NCBI RefSeq assembly: GCF_000243075.1
Contig: NC_016745.1
Span: 2,993,001-3,057,000, forward strand
Direction of reading: 5' to 3'
DNA length: 64,000 bases
DNA from: Oceanimonas sp. GK1
GTDB taxonomy: Bacteria; Pseudomonadota; Gammaproteobacteria; Enterobacterales; Aeromonadaceae
The position numbers and the translations under genes were made by a program. Numbering within the stretch: the first letter of the stretch is position 1; every line of letters begins with the position of its first letter. The notes beneath the pieces are model-generated. The model was not told the origin of the DNA, did not search any database, and worked only from the letters and a program-made list of their open reading frames with translations. Shown here in pieces: positions 28,128-36,794 of this stretch.

Positions 28128-28897
28128 GCGCCGCCGGGCCTCAGCCGCCCCAAGGGGCAAGCAGGGAGCACCGTGGCTGGTTTTTACTGCGCGGCCTGGT
28201 GCGGGAATGCCGCCACTGGGGAGATTTTCCCGAGCGGCTGGCCGCCCGGGTGGGAGAGCCGGTGCGTTGCCTGGAGCTGCCCGGCAACGGCGTTCACCAC
28301 CGGCAACAAAGCCCGGTCTCGATTGCCGCCATGCTGGAGCAGTTGAGAAGCGAGGCCGGGCCGGGCGCGCCGGTTCACCTGCTGGGGTTGTCGATGGGCG
28401 GCATGATCGCCGCGGAGTGGGCCGCCCGCTACCCTCGGGAAGTGGCCGGTCTGGTGCTGGTGAACTCGAGCAGCGGGCTCAGTCCGTTCTGGCAGCGCCT
28501 GCGTCCTGCCGCCCTCCCCCCTTTGTTGCTGGCCTTGTTGTTGCCCAGGGCTCAGCGGGAGGCCCTGGTGTACCGACTGACCTGCGCCCGCCGGCAGGAT
28601 CGCCACGCCACCCTGCAACGCTGGCGTCACTACGCCAACCAATACCCGGTCGCCCACGGCAATTTTGTGCGCCAGCTGCGGGCCGCCGCCCGCTACCGGG
28701 TGCCCCCCAGGCCAGCCGGCATCCGCCCTCTGATCCTGTGCAGCCGGGGCGATCGCCTGGTGGACGCCCGTTGCAGCCATGCCCTGGCTCGCTACTGGCA
28801 CACCGATCTTCACGAGCACCCCTGGGCCGGCCACGATCTGCCCCATGATGACCCGGACTGGCTGCTGAACGAGCTGGCCCGTTACCGGCGCCGGTAA
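28124..28897 (+). CDS. Alpha/beta hydrolase
   Basis: The protein is 257 aa. The catalytic triad can be placed: Ser in GLSMGG, Asp in ILCSRGDRLVD and His in PWAGHDLPHD, with the oxyanion region WFLLRGLVRECRHWGDF at the start. It belongs to the large alpha/beta hydrolase superfamily, resembling BioH-like carboxylesterases in layout, but a specific reaction cannot be stated. It is translationally coupled to the M14 peptidase upstream and ends at a stable hairpin. Confidence 0.78.
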   Translation: MSAAGPQPPQGASREHRGWFLLRGLVRECRHWGDFPERLAARVGEPVRCLELPGNGVHHRQQSPVSIAAMLEQLRSEAGPGAPVHLLGLSMGGMIAAEWAARYPREVAGLVLVNSSSGLSPFWQRLRPAALPPLLLALLLPRAQREALVYRLTCARRQDRHATLQRWRHYANQYPVAHGNFVRQLRAAARYRVPPRPAGIRPLILCSRGDRLVDARCSHALARYWHTDLHEHPWAGHDLPHDDPDWLLNELARYRRR

Positions 28898-28901
28898 ACC
28901 C

Positions 28902-28926
28902 GCGTGCCGGGCAGAGCCCGGCACGC
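28902..28926 (+). terminator. Stable hairpin after the hydrolase gene
   Basis: Perfect 11-bp arms (GCGTGCCGGGC / GCCCGGCACGC) with loop AGA lie just after the stop codon. No T-run follows, so it may stabilise the 3' end rather than terminate transcription by itself. Confidence 0.6.
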
Positions 28927-28962
28927 TGAGTGGTGGCCGGCATCATGTCGCCGGGCCCTGCG

Positions 28963-30318
28963 TTACAGCACATGGGCCGCTATCCAGCCAAAGATCACCA
29001 GGGGGATGTTGTAGTGAATAAAGGTGGGAATGACCGAATCACGAATATGATCGTGCTGGCCGTCGGCATTCAGGCCGGCGGTGGGCCCCAGGGTGGAGTC
29101 GGAGGCGGGAGAGCCCGCATCGCCCAGGGCGCCGGCGGTGCCCACCAGGGCCAGGGTGGCCAGGGGCGAGAAACCAAAGCTGATGGCCAGGGGCACGTAA
29201 ATGGCGGCAATGATCGGTATGGTGGAAAACGACGAGCCGATGCCCATGGTAATAAACAGCCCCACCAGCAGCATCACCAGCGCCGCCAGTCCCGGGTTGT
29301 CGCCAATCAGCGCGCCGGAGCCCGCCACCAGCTCGGGAATGGCGCCGGAGGCCTTCATCACCCCGGCAAAGCCGGAGGCGGCGATCATGATAAAGCCAAT
29401 CAGCGCCATCAGCCGCATGCCCTGAGTGAACACATCGTCCTGATCCTTCCACTTGAACAGGCCGTTCATCGACAGCAAAGCAAAGCCCAGCAGGCCACCC
29501 AGCACCATGGAGCCGGTGCTCAGCTGCACCACCAGGGCACCGACAATGGCCACGCCAATCATGACCAGCTGCTTGCGGCTGAGCGCGGGCCGGCTTGCCT
29601 TTTCCCCCTTCACCTCGTTCAGCGGCGAGACATAGCCCCGGGGCCGGCGGTAGCTGAACAGCACCGCCACCAGCAGCCCCAGCACCATGCCCGCCGCCGG
29701 CAGCAGCATGGCCTTGGGCGCCATGGCGGTGGTCACCTGCATGCCCAGCTCCTCGCCGGCCTGGTTCACGCTGCTGGTGAGAATGTCGTTGAGGAAAATG
29801 GTGCCAAAGCCCACCGGCGTGGTCATGTACATGATGGTAATGCTGAAGGTGATCACGCAGGCCACGGCGCGCCGGTCCAGCTGCAACAGGTTCATCAGCC
29901 CCAGCAGCGGCGGCACCAGAATGGGAATAAAGGCAATGTGCACCGGCACCACGGTGCCGGAAGCCGCCCCCACCAGGATCAGCGCCACAAACAGCAGCCA
30001 CTTCACTCCGCCGGCCTGGCCGGCACCGCCCTGAGACGCATCCCGCCGGGCTCCCACCCAGGCCAGCGCCTTGTCGGACACCATGGTGGTAATGCCGGTG
30101 CGCGACAAGGCCACCGCAAAGGCCCCCAGGGTGGCATAGGCCAAGGCCACGGTGGCGCCGCCCCCCAGCCCGTCGTTGAAGGCCGAAATCACCTGCTCCA
30201 CCGACATGCCGGCCCACAGCCCGCCCACCAGGGCAGCCACCACCAGTGAAAACACCACCGACACCCGGGCCAGACACAGGCCCACCATCACCACAATCGC
30301 CAGTACAATGGCATTCAT
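28963..30318 (-). CDS. NhaC/YuiF-type Na+/H+ antiporter family protein
   Basis: The protein is 451 aa with about twelve membrane helices. Family motifs are visible: GGGATVALAYATLGAFAVALSRTGI, PVHIAFIPILVPPLL, SSFSTIPIIAAIYVPLAI and GTAGALGDAGSPASDSTLGPTAGLNADGQHDHI. These belong to the YuiF/NhaC-like ion-transporter group, for which both Na+/H+ exchange and amino acid (histidine) transport have been proposed. It stands alone with its own upstream region. The ion or substrate is not determined by sequence. Confidence 0.78.
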   Translation of the reverse strand: MNAIVLAIVVMVGLCLARVSVVFSLVVAALVGGLWAGMSVEQVISAFNDGLGGGATVALAYATLGAFAVALSRTGITTMVSDKALAWVGARRDASQGGAGQAGGVKWLLFVALILVGAASGTVVPVHIAFIPILVPPLLGLMNLLQLDRRAVACVITFSITIMYMTTPVGFGTIFLNDILTSSVNQAGEELGMQVTTAMAPKAMLLPAAGMVLGLLVAVLFSYRRPRGYVSPLNEVKGEKASRPALSRKQLVMIGVAIVGALVVQLSTGSMVLGGLLGFALLSMNGLFKWKDQDDVFTQGMRLMALIGFIMIAASGFAGVMKASGAIPELVAGSGALIGDNPGLAALVMLLVGLFITMGIGSSFSTIPIIAAIYVPLAISFGFSPLATLALVGTAGALGDAGSPASDSTLGPTAGLNADGQHDHIRDSVIPTFIHYNIPLVIFGWIAAHVL

Positions 30319-30384
30319 CGGATCCTCTCCCCTTCTCGCTCACATCCTGTCAAGGGTGCACCGGCCCCGATGCACAACAAAAAA

Positions 30385-30397
30385 TTAACACCGTTAA
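30385..30397. promoter_or_regulatory. Small palindrome upstream of the antiporter gene
   Basis: TTAAC-ACC-GTTAA is a perfect 5-bp inverted repeat in an AT-rich run about 70 bases before the antiporter start codon, suitable in position for an operator. A second imperfect one (ATAGC ... GCTAT) lies near 30435-30450. No regulator is assigned. Confidence 0.35.
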
Positions 30398-30451
30398 CAA
30401 ATTTAAAATAAATACAGTTTGCGTATGCCGCATATAGCACTAAGGCTATGT

Positions 30452-31042
30452 TCAGCCGGCCAGCGCCCTGCCCACCAGGGCCTGCACGGCCGCAGGCAAC
30501 GTCAGTGCCAATGCGGCCTGATGGCCTTTTTCCGACATTTTGCGCCAGGTTTTGCCGATGATGTCCACCACCTTGTCCTCGTCGTGCCGGGCGGCAAAGT
30601 CTTGCAGGTAATAGCGCAGAAATACCAGGCAAATCACGTCTTCCAGCAGCTGCACCTCGGTGTCCTGCTTGAGCCGCTTTTTCAGCAACAGCCCGCTCAC
30701 CCGCTGCTGCGCCTGCTCACCGTAACCCGCCTCTGCCATCAGCTGCGTGGTCAGTTCGGCATGATATTGCGCCAGCTCGCTGCGCCAGCGCTGGTAGCCG
30801 CTTCGATCCATGGGGTAATCGCTGCGGGGAATGGCCCAGCGGCGAACATGCTGGGCCCGGGCGGCAATGTGCAGCAACTCGCCGGCATCAGGGGCAAAGT
30901 CATGGAGTTGCTGCGTCATCCGCTCGCTGTAGAGCAGCTCTTTGGGCCAGTCTTTTCCCTCATGGACCTGCCGGTTGGGATCCTGGCGGTTGATTTGATC
31001 GATGGCGGAAATGACTTGCTTGAAAACCGGTGATGAGGACAT
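30452..31042 (-). CDS. DUF4202 family protein
   Basis: The protein is 196 aa, soluble, with the charged helical pattern of DUF4202 proteins (RAQHVRRWAIPRSDYPMDRSGYQRWR, then LEDVICLVFLRYYLQDFAARHDEDKVVDIIGKTWRKMS). HxxRRW and the Asp/Glu-rich second half look like a possible HD-type metal site, but the function of the family is unknown. AAGGAG precedes the ATG at 31042. It is divergent from hmp and shares the upstream region with the NsrR-like site. Confidence 0.75.
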   Translation of the reverse strand: MSSSPVFKQVISAIDQINRQDPNRQVHEGKDWPKELLYSERMTQQLHDFAPDAGELLHIAARAQHVRRWAIPRSDYPMDRSGYQRWRSELAQYHAELTTQLMAEAGYGEQAQQRVSGLLLKKRLKQDTEVQLLEDVICLVFLRYYLQDFAARHDEDKVVDIIGKTWRKMSEKGHQAALALTLPAAVQALVGRALAG

Positions 31043-31130
31043 TTGGCAGACTCCTTGCGCGCAATGGCCGCAATCATACCGGCAGCGGCCCGCCAGCTCG
31101 AGTCTGGTGCACAAAAAATGCAAAAATTCA

Positions 31131-31153
31131 TTGATGCATTTCAAATGTGACTA
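31131..31153. promoter_or_regulatory. Candidate NsrR operator and hmp promoter
   Basis: GATGCATTT-C-AAATGTGAC matches the NsrR palindrome (AAGATGCATTT, spacer, AAATGCATCTT) perfectly in the left half-core and at AAATG in the right half. A TATATT -10-like hexamer at 31152-31157 overlaps its edge, so binding would block the promoter. It lies 60-85 bases before hmp. Relief by nitric oxide is established for hmp in enterobacteria; here it is inference. Confidence 0.65.
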
Positions 31154-31214
31154 TATTATTTCGCCCCAATAAGTAACATTATGAATACAACTTAACCCAA
31201 CCAACGAGGTTCTC

Positions 31215-32411
31215 ATGCTGGATGCTCGCACCATTGAAATCGTGAAAAGCACTGTTCCCCTGCTGGAGTCGGCCAACACCGCCCTTACCGAACATTTTTA
31301 CCAGCGAATGTTTCGCGATAATCCCGAGCTGAAGGATGTGTTCAACCTCAGTCACCAGAAAACCGGCCGCCAGCCCGCCGCCCTGTTTGCCGCCGTGCTG
31401 GCCTACGCCAAAAACATCGACAATCCCGCCGTGCTGAGTGCCGCCGTGGAGCGCATTGCCCACAAGCACACCGGCTTTGCCATTCAGCCCGCGCAATACG
31501 CCATCGTCGGTCATCATTTGCTGGAAACCATCAAGGAGCTGGCCCCTGACGCCGCCACGCCCGAGGTGATCGATGCCTGGGCTAAGGCCTACGGTGCCCT
31601 GGCCGAGATCTTTATTGGCCGGGAAGAGCAGATCTATCAAGACAACGAAACTCAGACCGGCGGCTGGCGCGGCACCCGGGCCTTTGTGGTGAAGGAAAAA
31701 CGCCAGGAAAGCGAGCACATCACCAGCTTTCTGCTGGCCCCCGCCGACGGCGGCGCCGTGGTCGACTTCAAGCCCGGCCAGTACCTCAACCTGCACCTGG
31801 ACTCAGACCGGCTTGAGCACAAGGAATACCGCCAGTATTCCCTGTGCCAGGCTCCCAATGGCGAACACTACCGCATTGCGGTCAAGCGCGAGCCGGGCGG
31901 CGTGGCTTCCAACTTTCTGCATGACCATGTGAACGAGGGCGATACCCTGCAGGTGCTGCCGCCTTCCGGCGACTTCTTTATGGAGGTGACCCCCGCCACG
32001 CCGGTGGTGCTGATCTCCGGCGGCGTGGGCCTGACCCCGATGCGGGCCATGCTCGACCAGTTGCTGAACCAGGCGCACGCCGCCCCCATTCACTGGCTGC
32101 ACGCCTGTGAAAACGGCGCCCAGCACGCCTTTAAGGAAGACATTCAGGCCCGCCGCCAGGCCCATGCCAACCTGGAAACCCACACCTGGTACCGGGCTCC
32201 GCTGGCACATGATCGCCCCGCGGAAGACTTTGACGCCACCGGCCTGATGGATCTTGGCAAGCTGCGCGAGGCCATCAGCCAGCCCGGTGCCCACTACTAC
32301 TTCTGCGGCCCGGTGCCCTTTATGGCCATGGTGAAAGAGACCCTGTCCGGCTGGGGCATCGCCGACGCGCAACTGCACTACGAAGTGTTCGGTCCGCACC
32401 AGAGTCTGTGA
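31215..32411 (+). CDS. hmp: Flavohemoglobin (nitric oxide dioxygenase)
   Basis: The protein is 398 aa. The globin domain has Tyr29, Gln53 and His85 at the E. coli Hmp positions. The FAD-binding domain (RQYSLCQAP region) and NAD domain (ISGGVGLTPMRAML, FCGPVPFM) follow. Hmp converts NO and O2 to nitrate using NAD(P)H in the cytoplasm. A GAGG ribosome-binding site precedes the ATG, and the NsrR-like palindrome upstream explains its control. Confidence 0.95.
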   Translation: MLDARTIEIVKSTVPLLESANTALTEHFYQRMFRDNPELKDVFNLSHQKTGRQPAALFAAVLAYAKNIDNPAVLSAAVERIAHKHTGFAIQPAQYAIVGHHLLETIKELAPDAATPEVIDAWAKAYGALAEIFIGREEQIYQDNETQTGGWRGTRAFVVKEKRQESEHITSFLLAPADGGAVVDFKPGQYLNLHLDSDRLEHKEYRQYSLCQAPNGEHYRIAVKREPGGVASNFLHDHVNEGDTLQVLPPSGDFFMEVTPATPVVLISGGVGLTPMRAMLDQLLNQAHAAPIHWLHACENGAQHAFKEDIQARRQAHANLETHTWYRAPLAHDRPAEDFDATGLMDLGKLREAISQPGAHYYFCGPVPFMAMVKETLSGWGIADAQLHYEVFGPHQSL

Positions 32412-32427
32412 TACTCAAATTTACGGC

Positions 32428-32518
32428 TGTAGGCGCCGCTTTAGCTGGCGCAAACCTGAAGACCACTGTGTCTTAAAGGCCTGTTGCACAGGCCCTGTCG
32501 GCTAAAGCGACAGCTACA
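32428..32518. repeat. REP-like palindromic repeat, copy 3
   Basis: The left half TGTAGGCGCCGCTTTAGC is identical to copy 1 over its first 18 bases. The central hairpin AGGCCTGT-TGC-ACAGGCC and the right half (complement of TGTAGCTGTCGCTTTAGC) complete the same inverted architecture. It lies 16 bases after hmp and before a terminator. Confidence 0.85.
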
Positions 32519-32556
32519 GCAATGCCGAACCAGAGCGTTTGCATGATGTTATGAAT

Positions 32557-32594
32557 ACAAGGCCCGCGCTGCTTGCAGCCGGGCCTTGTTTGTT
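32557..32594 (+). terminator. Terminator-like hairpin between hmp and the CitE-like gene
   Basis: ACAAGGCCCG / CGGGCCTTGT arms continue inward as GCTGC-TT-GCAGC with one bulged C, followed by a TTGTT run. It forms a very stable stem of about 15 bp. Confidence 0.8.
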
Positions 32595-32653
32595 CTAAAC
32601 AGAAGGCTCCTTCACATCGCTTCGCTCTGGCGACGGGTTAAATGGAGTTTTCT

Positions 32654-33490
32654 ATGAACATCAATGCGCTGCAGACCCTGCTGTTCGTTCCGGCCAACCG
32701 CCCGGAACGGTTTGCCAAGGCCCTGAGCAGTGGCGCCGACGCCGTTATCATCGATCTGGAAGATGCCGTGCCGCCGGCGGAAAAGGACGCCGCCCGAGCC
32801 ACACTGGCCGGCTGGTTAACGGAACAGCCACCGGCCTCGGTGCTGGTGCGCATCAACGGCACCGGCAGCCCCTGGTTCAATCAGGACATGGCGCTGTGCC
32901 GCGCCGACGCCGTGGCCGCGGTGGTGGTGCCCAAGGCGGAAGATCCCGCTGCCCTGGCCGAGCTGGCCAACGTCACCGACAAACCGCTGCTGCCCTTTAT
33001 CGAGTCGGCCCGGGCCCTGGCCCGGCTCGACGACATTGCCAGCACCCATGGCGTGGCCCGGCTGCTGTTCGGCCAGCTCGACATGGCGCTGGATCTGGCC
33101 ATGGACTACCCGCCGCCGGCGGGCGAACCGCAGGATCAGACGCCCTTTCTGCCCATTCGCAGCCAGCTGGTGGTGGTGTCTCGGGTTCACGATCTGGCCG
33201 CGCCGCTGGACGCCGTCTATACCGCCTTTAACGACGATGCCGGCCTGCAGGCCTATGTGCACGAGGGCATGAAGCTGGGCTTTGGCGGCGTGCTGCTGGT
33301 GCACCCGCGCCAGGTGACGCCCGCCATCCAGGCCCTGGCGCCCACGGCGGCCCAGCGGCTCTGGGCCGAGCGAGTGCTGGCCGCCGAGCGAAAAAGCAGC
33401 GGGGCTGTGGTGGCAGTGCAGGAACACATGGTGGACAGCCCGGTGATGGCCCGGGCCCGCCGTATAGAGGAACAGGGTAAAAACGACTAA
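32654..33490 (+). CDS. CitE-like HpcH/HpaI aldolase/lyase family protein
   Basis: The protein is 278 aa. Features of the citrate lyase beta-like family are present: LLFVPANRPERF, the acidic metal site IIDLEDAVPPAEK, VVVPKAEDP, PFIESARAL and FGQLDMALDL. Stand-alone CitE-like proteins (no citDF nearby here) cleave or hydrolyse acyl-CoA thioesters such as malyl- or citramalyl-CoA. The ATG at 32654 has GGAG six bases upstream, so it is chosen over the ATG at 32642. A strong palindrome follows the gene. Confidence 0.82.
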   Translation: MNINALQTLLFVPANRPERFAKALSSGADAVIIDLEDAVPPAEKDAARATLAGWLTEQPPASVLVRINGTGSPWFNQDMALCRADAVAAVVVPKAEDPAALAELANVTDKPLLPFIESARALARLDDIASTHGVARLLFGQLDMALDLAMDYPPPAGEPQDQTPFLPIRSQLVVVSRVHDLAAPLDAVYTAFNDDAGLQAYVHEGMKLGFGGVLLVHPRQVTPAIQALAPTAAQRLWAERVLAAERKSSGAVVAVQEHMVDSPVMARARRIEEQGKND

Positions 33491-33492
33491 AT

Positions 33493-33522
33493 AACATGCC
33501 GGGGCCCAGGCCCCGGCATGTT
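33493..33522. terminator. Long palindrome between the CitE-like and entericidin-like genes
   Basis: AACATGCCGGGGCC and GGCCCCGGCATGTT form 14-bp perfect arms around CA. It lies between convergent genes and can act as a bidirectional terminator, although its T-run is short. Confidence 0.7.
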
Positions 33523-33544
33523 CCGGTGATGAAGAGCGGGGCGG

Positions 33545-33694
33545 TTACAGTTTTTCCTGCACGTCCCGCGCCGCTTCCTGCACCGCTTCACCGCCCCGCT
33601 CAATGTCCTTGCCGGCACCGGCAAAGGTATTGCAACCTGCCAGGGTGAACAGCGCCACCATCCATAACACCCACTGTCGTCGTATCGTCATCAT
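33545..33694 (-). CDS. Entericidin-like small lipoprotein
   Basis: A 49-aa protein can be read on the minus strand: MMTIRRQWVLWMVALFTLAGC followed by a short helix-forming tail ending AARDVQEKL. The lipobox TLAGC and the CNTFAGAGKDIERGGEAV start of the mature part match the EcnA/EcnB entericidin family of very small membrane lipoproteins. AAGG lies six bases before the ATG at 33694. Enterobacterial members come as an antidote/toxin pair; here only one is present, so no toxin role can be assumed. Location is lipid-anchored in the envelope. Confidence 0.8.
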   Translation of the reverse strand: MMTIRRQWVLWMVALFTLAGCNTFAGAGKDIERGGEAVQEAARDVQEKL

Positions 33695-33751
33695 TTGCAT
33701 CCTTAACCGTGAACACCACGCCAACAGTATAGCCGCCGCCGGCGACCAGGT

Positions 33752-36316
33752 TCATTCCATCCAGGTGCTGAGCTGCGGATGCGGCCGCCCCATGTGGAAT
33801 CCTTGCGCATGATCGATGCCGGTGGCCCTGACCATGTCCAGCACCGCCTCGTTTTCCACGTATTCGGCCACGGTTTTCACCCCCAGTTGTCTGGCCAGCT
33901 GGGTAATGCTGCTGACAAAGGCCAGATCCCGGCTGTCGTGGGCCATGTTGGCGATAAACTCCCCCTCGATTTTCACAAAATCGATGGGCAGGTGCTTGAG
34001 ATAATGAAAGGACGAGAACCCCGAGCCAAAGTCGTCGATCGCCAGTAAAAAGCCGGAATCCTTCAGGGCCCGGACAAACTGCTCCAGCAGCACCATGCTC
34101 TTGATGGTATCCCGCTCGGTGATTTCAAACACCACCCGCTCCGGGCAAATACCGTAGCCGGCCACCAGGGCCCGCACCCGGGTGAGGAAGTCCCCCACCA
34201 GCACCGCCCGGGGCGACAGATTGATAAACACCAGGCCGTTAAAACCGGTGTCCCGCACCTGGGCAAAGGCCTTTTCCATCACGATGTAGTCGAGCAGGTG
34301 CACCTTGCCCATGGCCTCGGCAATCTCGATAAACTCGCCGGCGTTCATCAGGGTGTCGTCGGCCAGGCGAATACGGCTCAGCACCTCCACCGCCATGGGA
34401 GCGCCCTCCGCCAGGGGAAGAATGGGCTGAAACACCGGCAGCAGGGTGCGCTGCTCTATGGCCTGCACCACCAGCTGGGTTTTTTCGCTCATGTCCCGAA
34501 AAATGTCGGCCACATCCTGCTCACCGGGCAGGCAGACCCGGTTCTTGCCCTGGCTCTTGGCCCGGTACATAAGGTTGTCGACAAACATAAACAGTTCCTT
34601 GGCGTTGTCCGCATGGTCGGGGTAAATACCCACGCCCACCGAGCAGGTTACTCGGATCTGGCCGCCATCGTGCTCCATGCCAAAGCCGTCCACCGCCGCC
34701 AGAATGCGCTCGCTGACGTCCCGGGCCCGCTCCATGCCAGCCTCGGTGAGCACAATCACGAACTCGTCGCCGCCGTAACGGGCCAGCACGTCACCATTGC
34801 CCAGCTGGCTCTTCAACAGTATCGACAGCTCGGTCAGCAGACGATCGCCGCAGGCATGGCCGTAGCCGTCGTTGACCGACTTGAAGTTGTCGAGATCAAG
34901 CAGCAGCATGGCCACCGAATAGTCGTGCCGGCGGCTGCGGTCCAGCTCATAGTCGAGCAGTTCCCACAGCATGCGCTGGTTATAGAGGTTGGTGAGGGGA
35001 TCCCGGGTGGCGTAGTACTCCAGATCCCGAGTGTACTTGTAGATGGCCTTGACCGAGCCCACCACATTCAGCAGGGTGGACAGAATGCTCTCCAGCACCA
35101 GCACCTTGGTCTTGTCCTTGACGATGTCGGCCTGCACCCCGATGCCGACAATGCCGCCGATCTTGGGCGCCTCCACCAGCAACGACTTGGTCTGCAGTTC
35201 GATGTCCTGTTCGGCCAGCTCCACCCTGTGGGCCTCATCCTTGTTGACCACGTTGTGATTGAGGGTGAACTCGCCGTGACTGAAGGGGGTATCGCCACTG
35301 CGCAGCCGGGCCAGCACCGCCTGCTCCATCATGACCCGGGTGGCGGTGGTGGGGGTATAGAGCCAGAAAATTTCCAGATCAAACAGCTCGTCGTCCACCT
35401 TGAAAATGGAAAACATGGTGTAGATGTCGAGCACCTGGTTGATGTCGAGCATCAGCACATTGACGTATTCCCGCCAGTCGCGCACCACTTCCGAGGTGAT
35501 CACGAATTTTTCCAGCAGCCGGATCTCGAATTCCAGCAGATCCTTGTCCACGGCAATATTGCGCAGCTTGTCGGCCAGCTGCTCCACTTGGCCAAAGATA
35601 GAGTTCATCTCACTGAAGCGGAACTGCCGCCGCTCACTGCCCACCCGCGACAAATCCGACAGGCTTTCCACCTGGGCGATGCTGCGGGACAGGTGCTGCA
35701 CCGAGTCATTGATGTGCAGGCTGACCCGGCGCACCGCCCAGAAGGCAAACAGCAGGGGCAGCGGCGACAGCAGCAGCAGGTAGTAAAGCAGGTTGCGGTT
35801 GGCCATGCGCAGCTGGGCCGACAAGTCCTGCTCCACGGAGATCACCCCCAGGGTGTCTCCCGGGCTGGCATTGGCATGGCAGGCCAGGCACTCCTGGCGC
35901 GCCTTGAGCGGGTAGAGGTAGCGCAGGTGTTCACCCCTGTCCAGGGCGGCAATGTCACCACTGGCAACGGCCTGCAGCAGGGCCTCGTCCGGCGGCTGCT
36001 GGGTAATGGCACCAAAGCGCTCGCTCACCAGCTCGCCCCGGTAGAGGCCGATATGAAAGCCGTCGCCGCGATTGCCGTTTTCCAGTTGCAGCAAAAAGGT
36101 TTCCAGCTGGGCGCGGCTCCAGCCCTGGCTCATGATGGCGTACATGGAGTTGAAGGTGGTCTGGGCCACCGAATCCGCCACCTGACGGGCACTTTCCCGC
36201 ACGCTGCTCTGGTAGGCCTGATTGGCGACCAGCAGCAGCAACAGAAAGCCGATAACGGAAAACTGCAGGGTACGGTTAAGCAGGTACCGCCGAATGGTGG
36301 TCGGATTGTCGACCAT
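33752..36316 (-). CDS. GGDEF-EAL protein with a periplasmic CxxCH motif domain
   Basis: The protein is 854 aa. Membrane helices lie near residues 17-33 and 176-195, with a periplasmic loop containing CLACH (143-147), a c-type heme attachment motif, as in Tll0287-like sensor domains. A long middle region (about 200-420) precedes a GGDEF domain (YGGDEFVIVL, intact) and an EAL domain with ExLxR as EVLSR, FEITERD, IDDFGSGFSS, VKIEGEF and a YVEN Glu, so the catalytic residues appear intact. It may make and/or degrade c-di-GMP in response to a periplasmic redox or ligand signal. Heme binding is inferred from the motif only. Confidence 0.85.
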   Translation of the reverse strand: MVDNPTTIRRYLLNRTLQFSVIGFLLLLLVANQAYQSSVRESARQVADSVAQTTFNSMYAIMSQGWSRAQLETFLLQLENGNRGDGFHIGLYRGELVSERFGAITQQPPDEALLQAVASGDIAALDRGEHLRYLYPLKARQECLACHANASPGDTLGVISVEQDLSAQLRMANRNLLYYLLLLSPLPLLFAFWAVRRVSLHINDSVQHLSRSIAQVESLSDLSRVGSERRQFRFSEMNSIFGQVEQLADKLRNIAVDKDLLEFEIRLLEKFVITSEVVRDWREYVNVLMLDINQVLDIYTMFSIFKVDDELFDLEIFWLYTPTTATRVMMEQAVLARLRSGDTPFSHGEFTLNHNVVNKDEAHRVELAEQDIELQTKSLLVEAPKIGGIVGIGVQADIVKDKTKVLVLESILSTLLNVVGSVKAIYKYTRDLEYYATRDPLTNLYNQRMLWELLDYELDRSRRHDYSVAMLLLDLDNFKSVNDGYGHACGDRLLTELSILLKSQLGNGDVLARYGGDEFVIVLTEAGMERARDVSERILAAVDGFGMEHDGGQIRVTCSVGVGIYPDHADNAKELFMFVDNLMYRAKSQGKNRVCLPGEQDVADIFRDMSEKTQLVVQAIEQRTLLPVFQPILPLAEGAPMAVEVLSRIRLADDTLMNAGEFIEIAEAMGKVHLLDYIVMEKAFAQVRDTGFNGLVFINLSPRAVLVGDFLTRVRALVAGYGICPERVVFEITERDTIKSMVLLEQFVRALKDSGFLLAIDDFGSGFSSFHYLKHLPIDFVKIEGEFIANMAHDSRDLAFVSSITQLARQLGVKTVAEYVENEAVLDMVRATGIDHAQGFHMGRPHPQLSTWME

Positions 36317-36411
36317 AATATGGAACTCTCCCTGTTTCCAAAGCGGCGATTATATGTGAGGGGGGCATGGGGCGCATTGCCAACCCTTGGATTGTTTGAC
36401 TCAAATCAACA

Positions 36412-36705
36412 TCAGCCGGAAAATGCCGCCGGCATCAGCAACACTGCCAGCAGCAAGGCCGCGCCCACCACTGGATAGATCAGGTAGCCGTCGTTGCTGC
36501 GCCGGGCCTGCAAAAACAGCAGCCGGCCCATCACCCACTGATAACCCAGCAGCAGCAGGCTGACCAGGGCAAACTCCCCCAGTCCCAGCCAGGAGGCGCG
36601 CAGGGCGTAGCCGGCCAGCAGCAGCGGCTGCAGCACGATAAGGTAGAGGGTCAGTTTGTGCAGCTGGCGCCCGAGGCGCGAGCAACGCCCTTGAGGGTGG
36701 CGCAT
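36412..36705 (-). CDS. Small integral membrane protein, unrecognised
   Basis: The protein is 97 aa with three hydrophobic stretches (about 19-33, 43-55 and 76-93) and a basic N-terminus. An excellent AGGAGG ribosome-binding site lies before the ATG, which is the main support for it being real. The family is not recognised. It sits between the GGDEF-EAL gene (same strand, 95 bases) and the divergent transglycosylase. Confidence 0.6.
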   Translation of the reverse strand: MRHPQGRCSRLGRQLHKLTLYLIVLQPLLLAGYALRASWLGLGEFALVSLLLLGYQWVMGRLLFLQARRSNDGYLIYPVVGAALLLAVLLMPAAFSG

Positions 36706-36794
36706 AAGGCCTCCTTTGCTCCGTCTTCCGCCCTATAAAACGGCCGCCAGGCGAACAAAGTAAAACCGGGTACGCTATTTGCTACGCCTGTGCC

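Noticed and set aside
33752-36316. Degenerate EAL domain
   Set aside because: The motif reads EVLSR instead of EAL, but ExLxR, the NLS, E(I)TE, DDFG and Lys residues are all present, so it looks catalytically intact.
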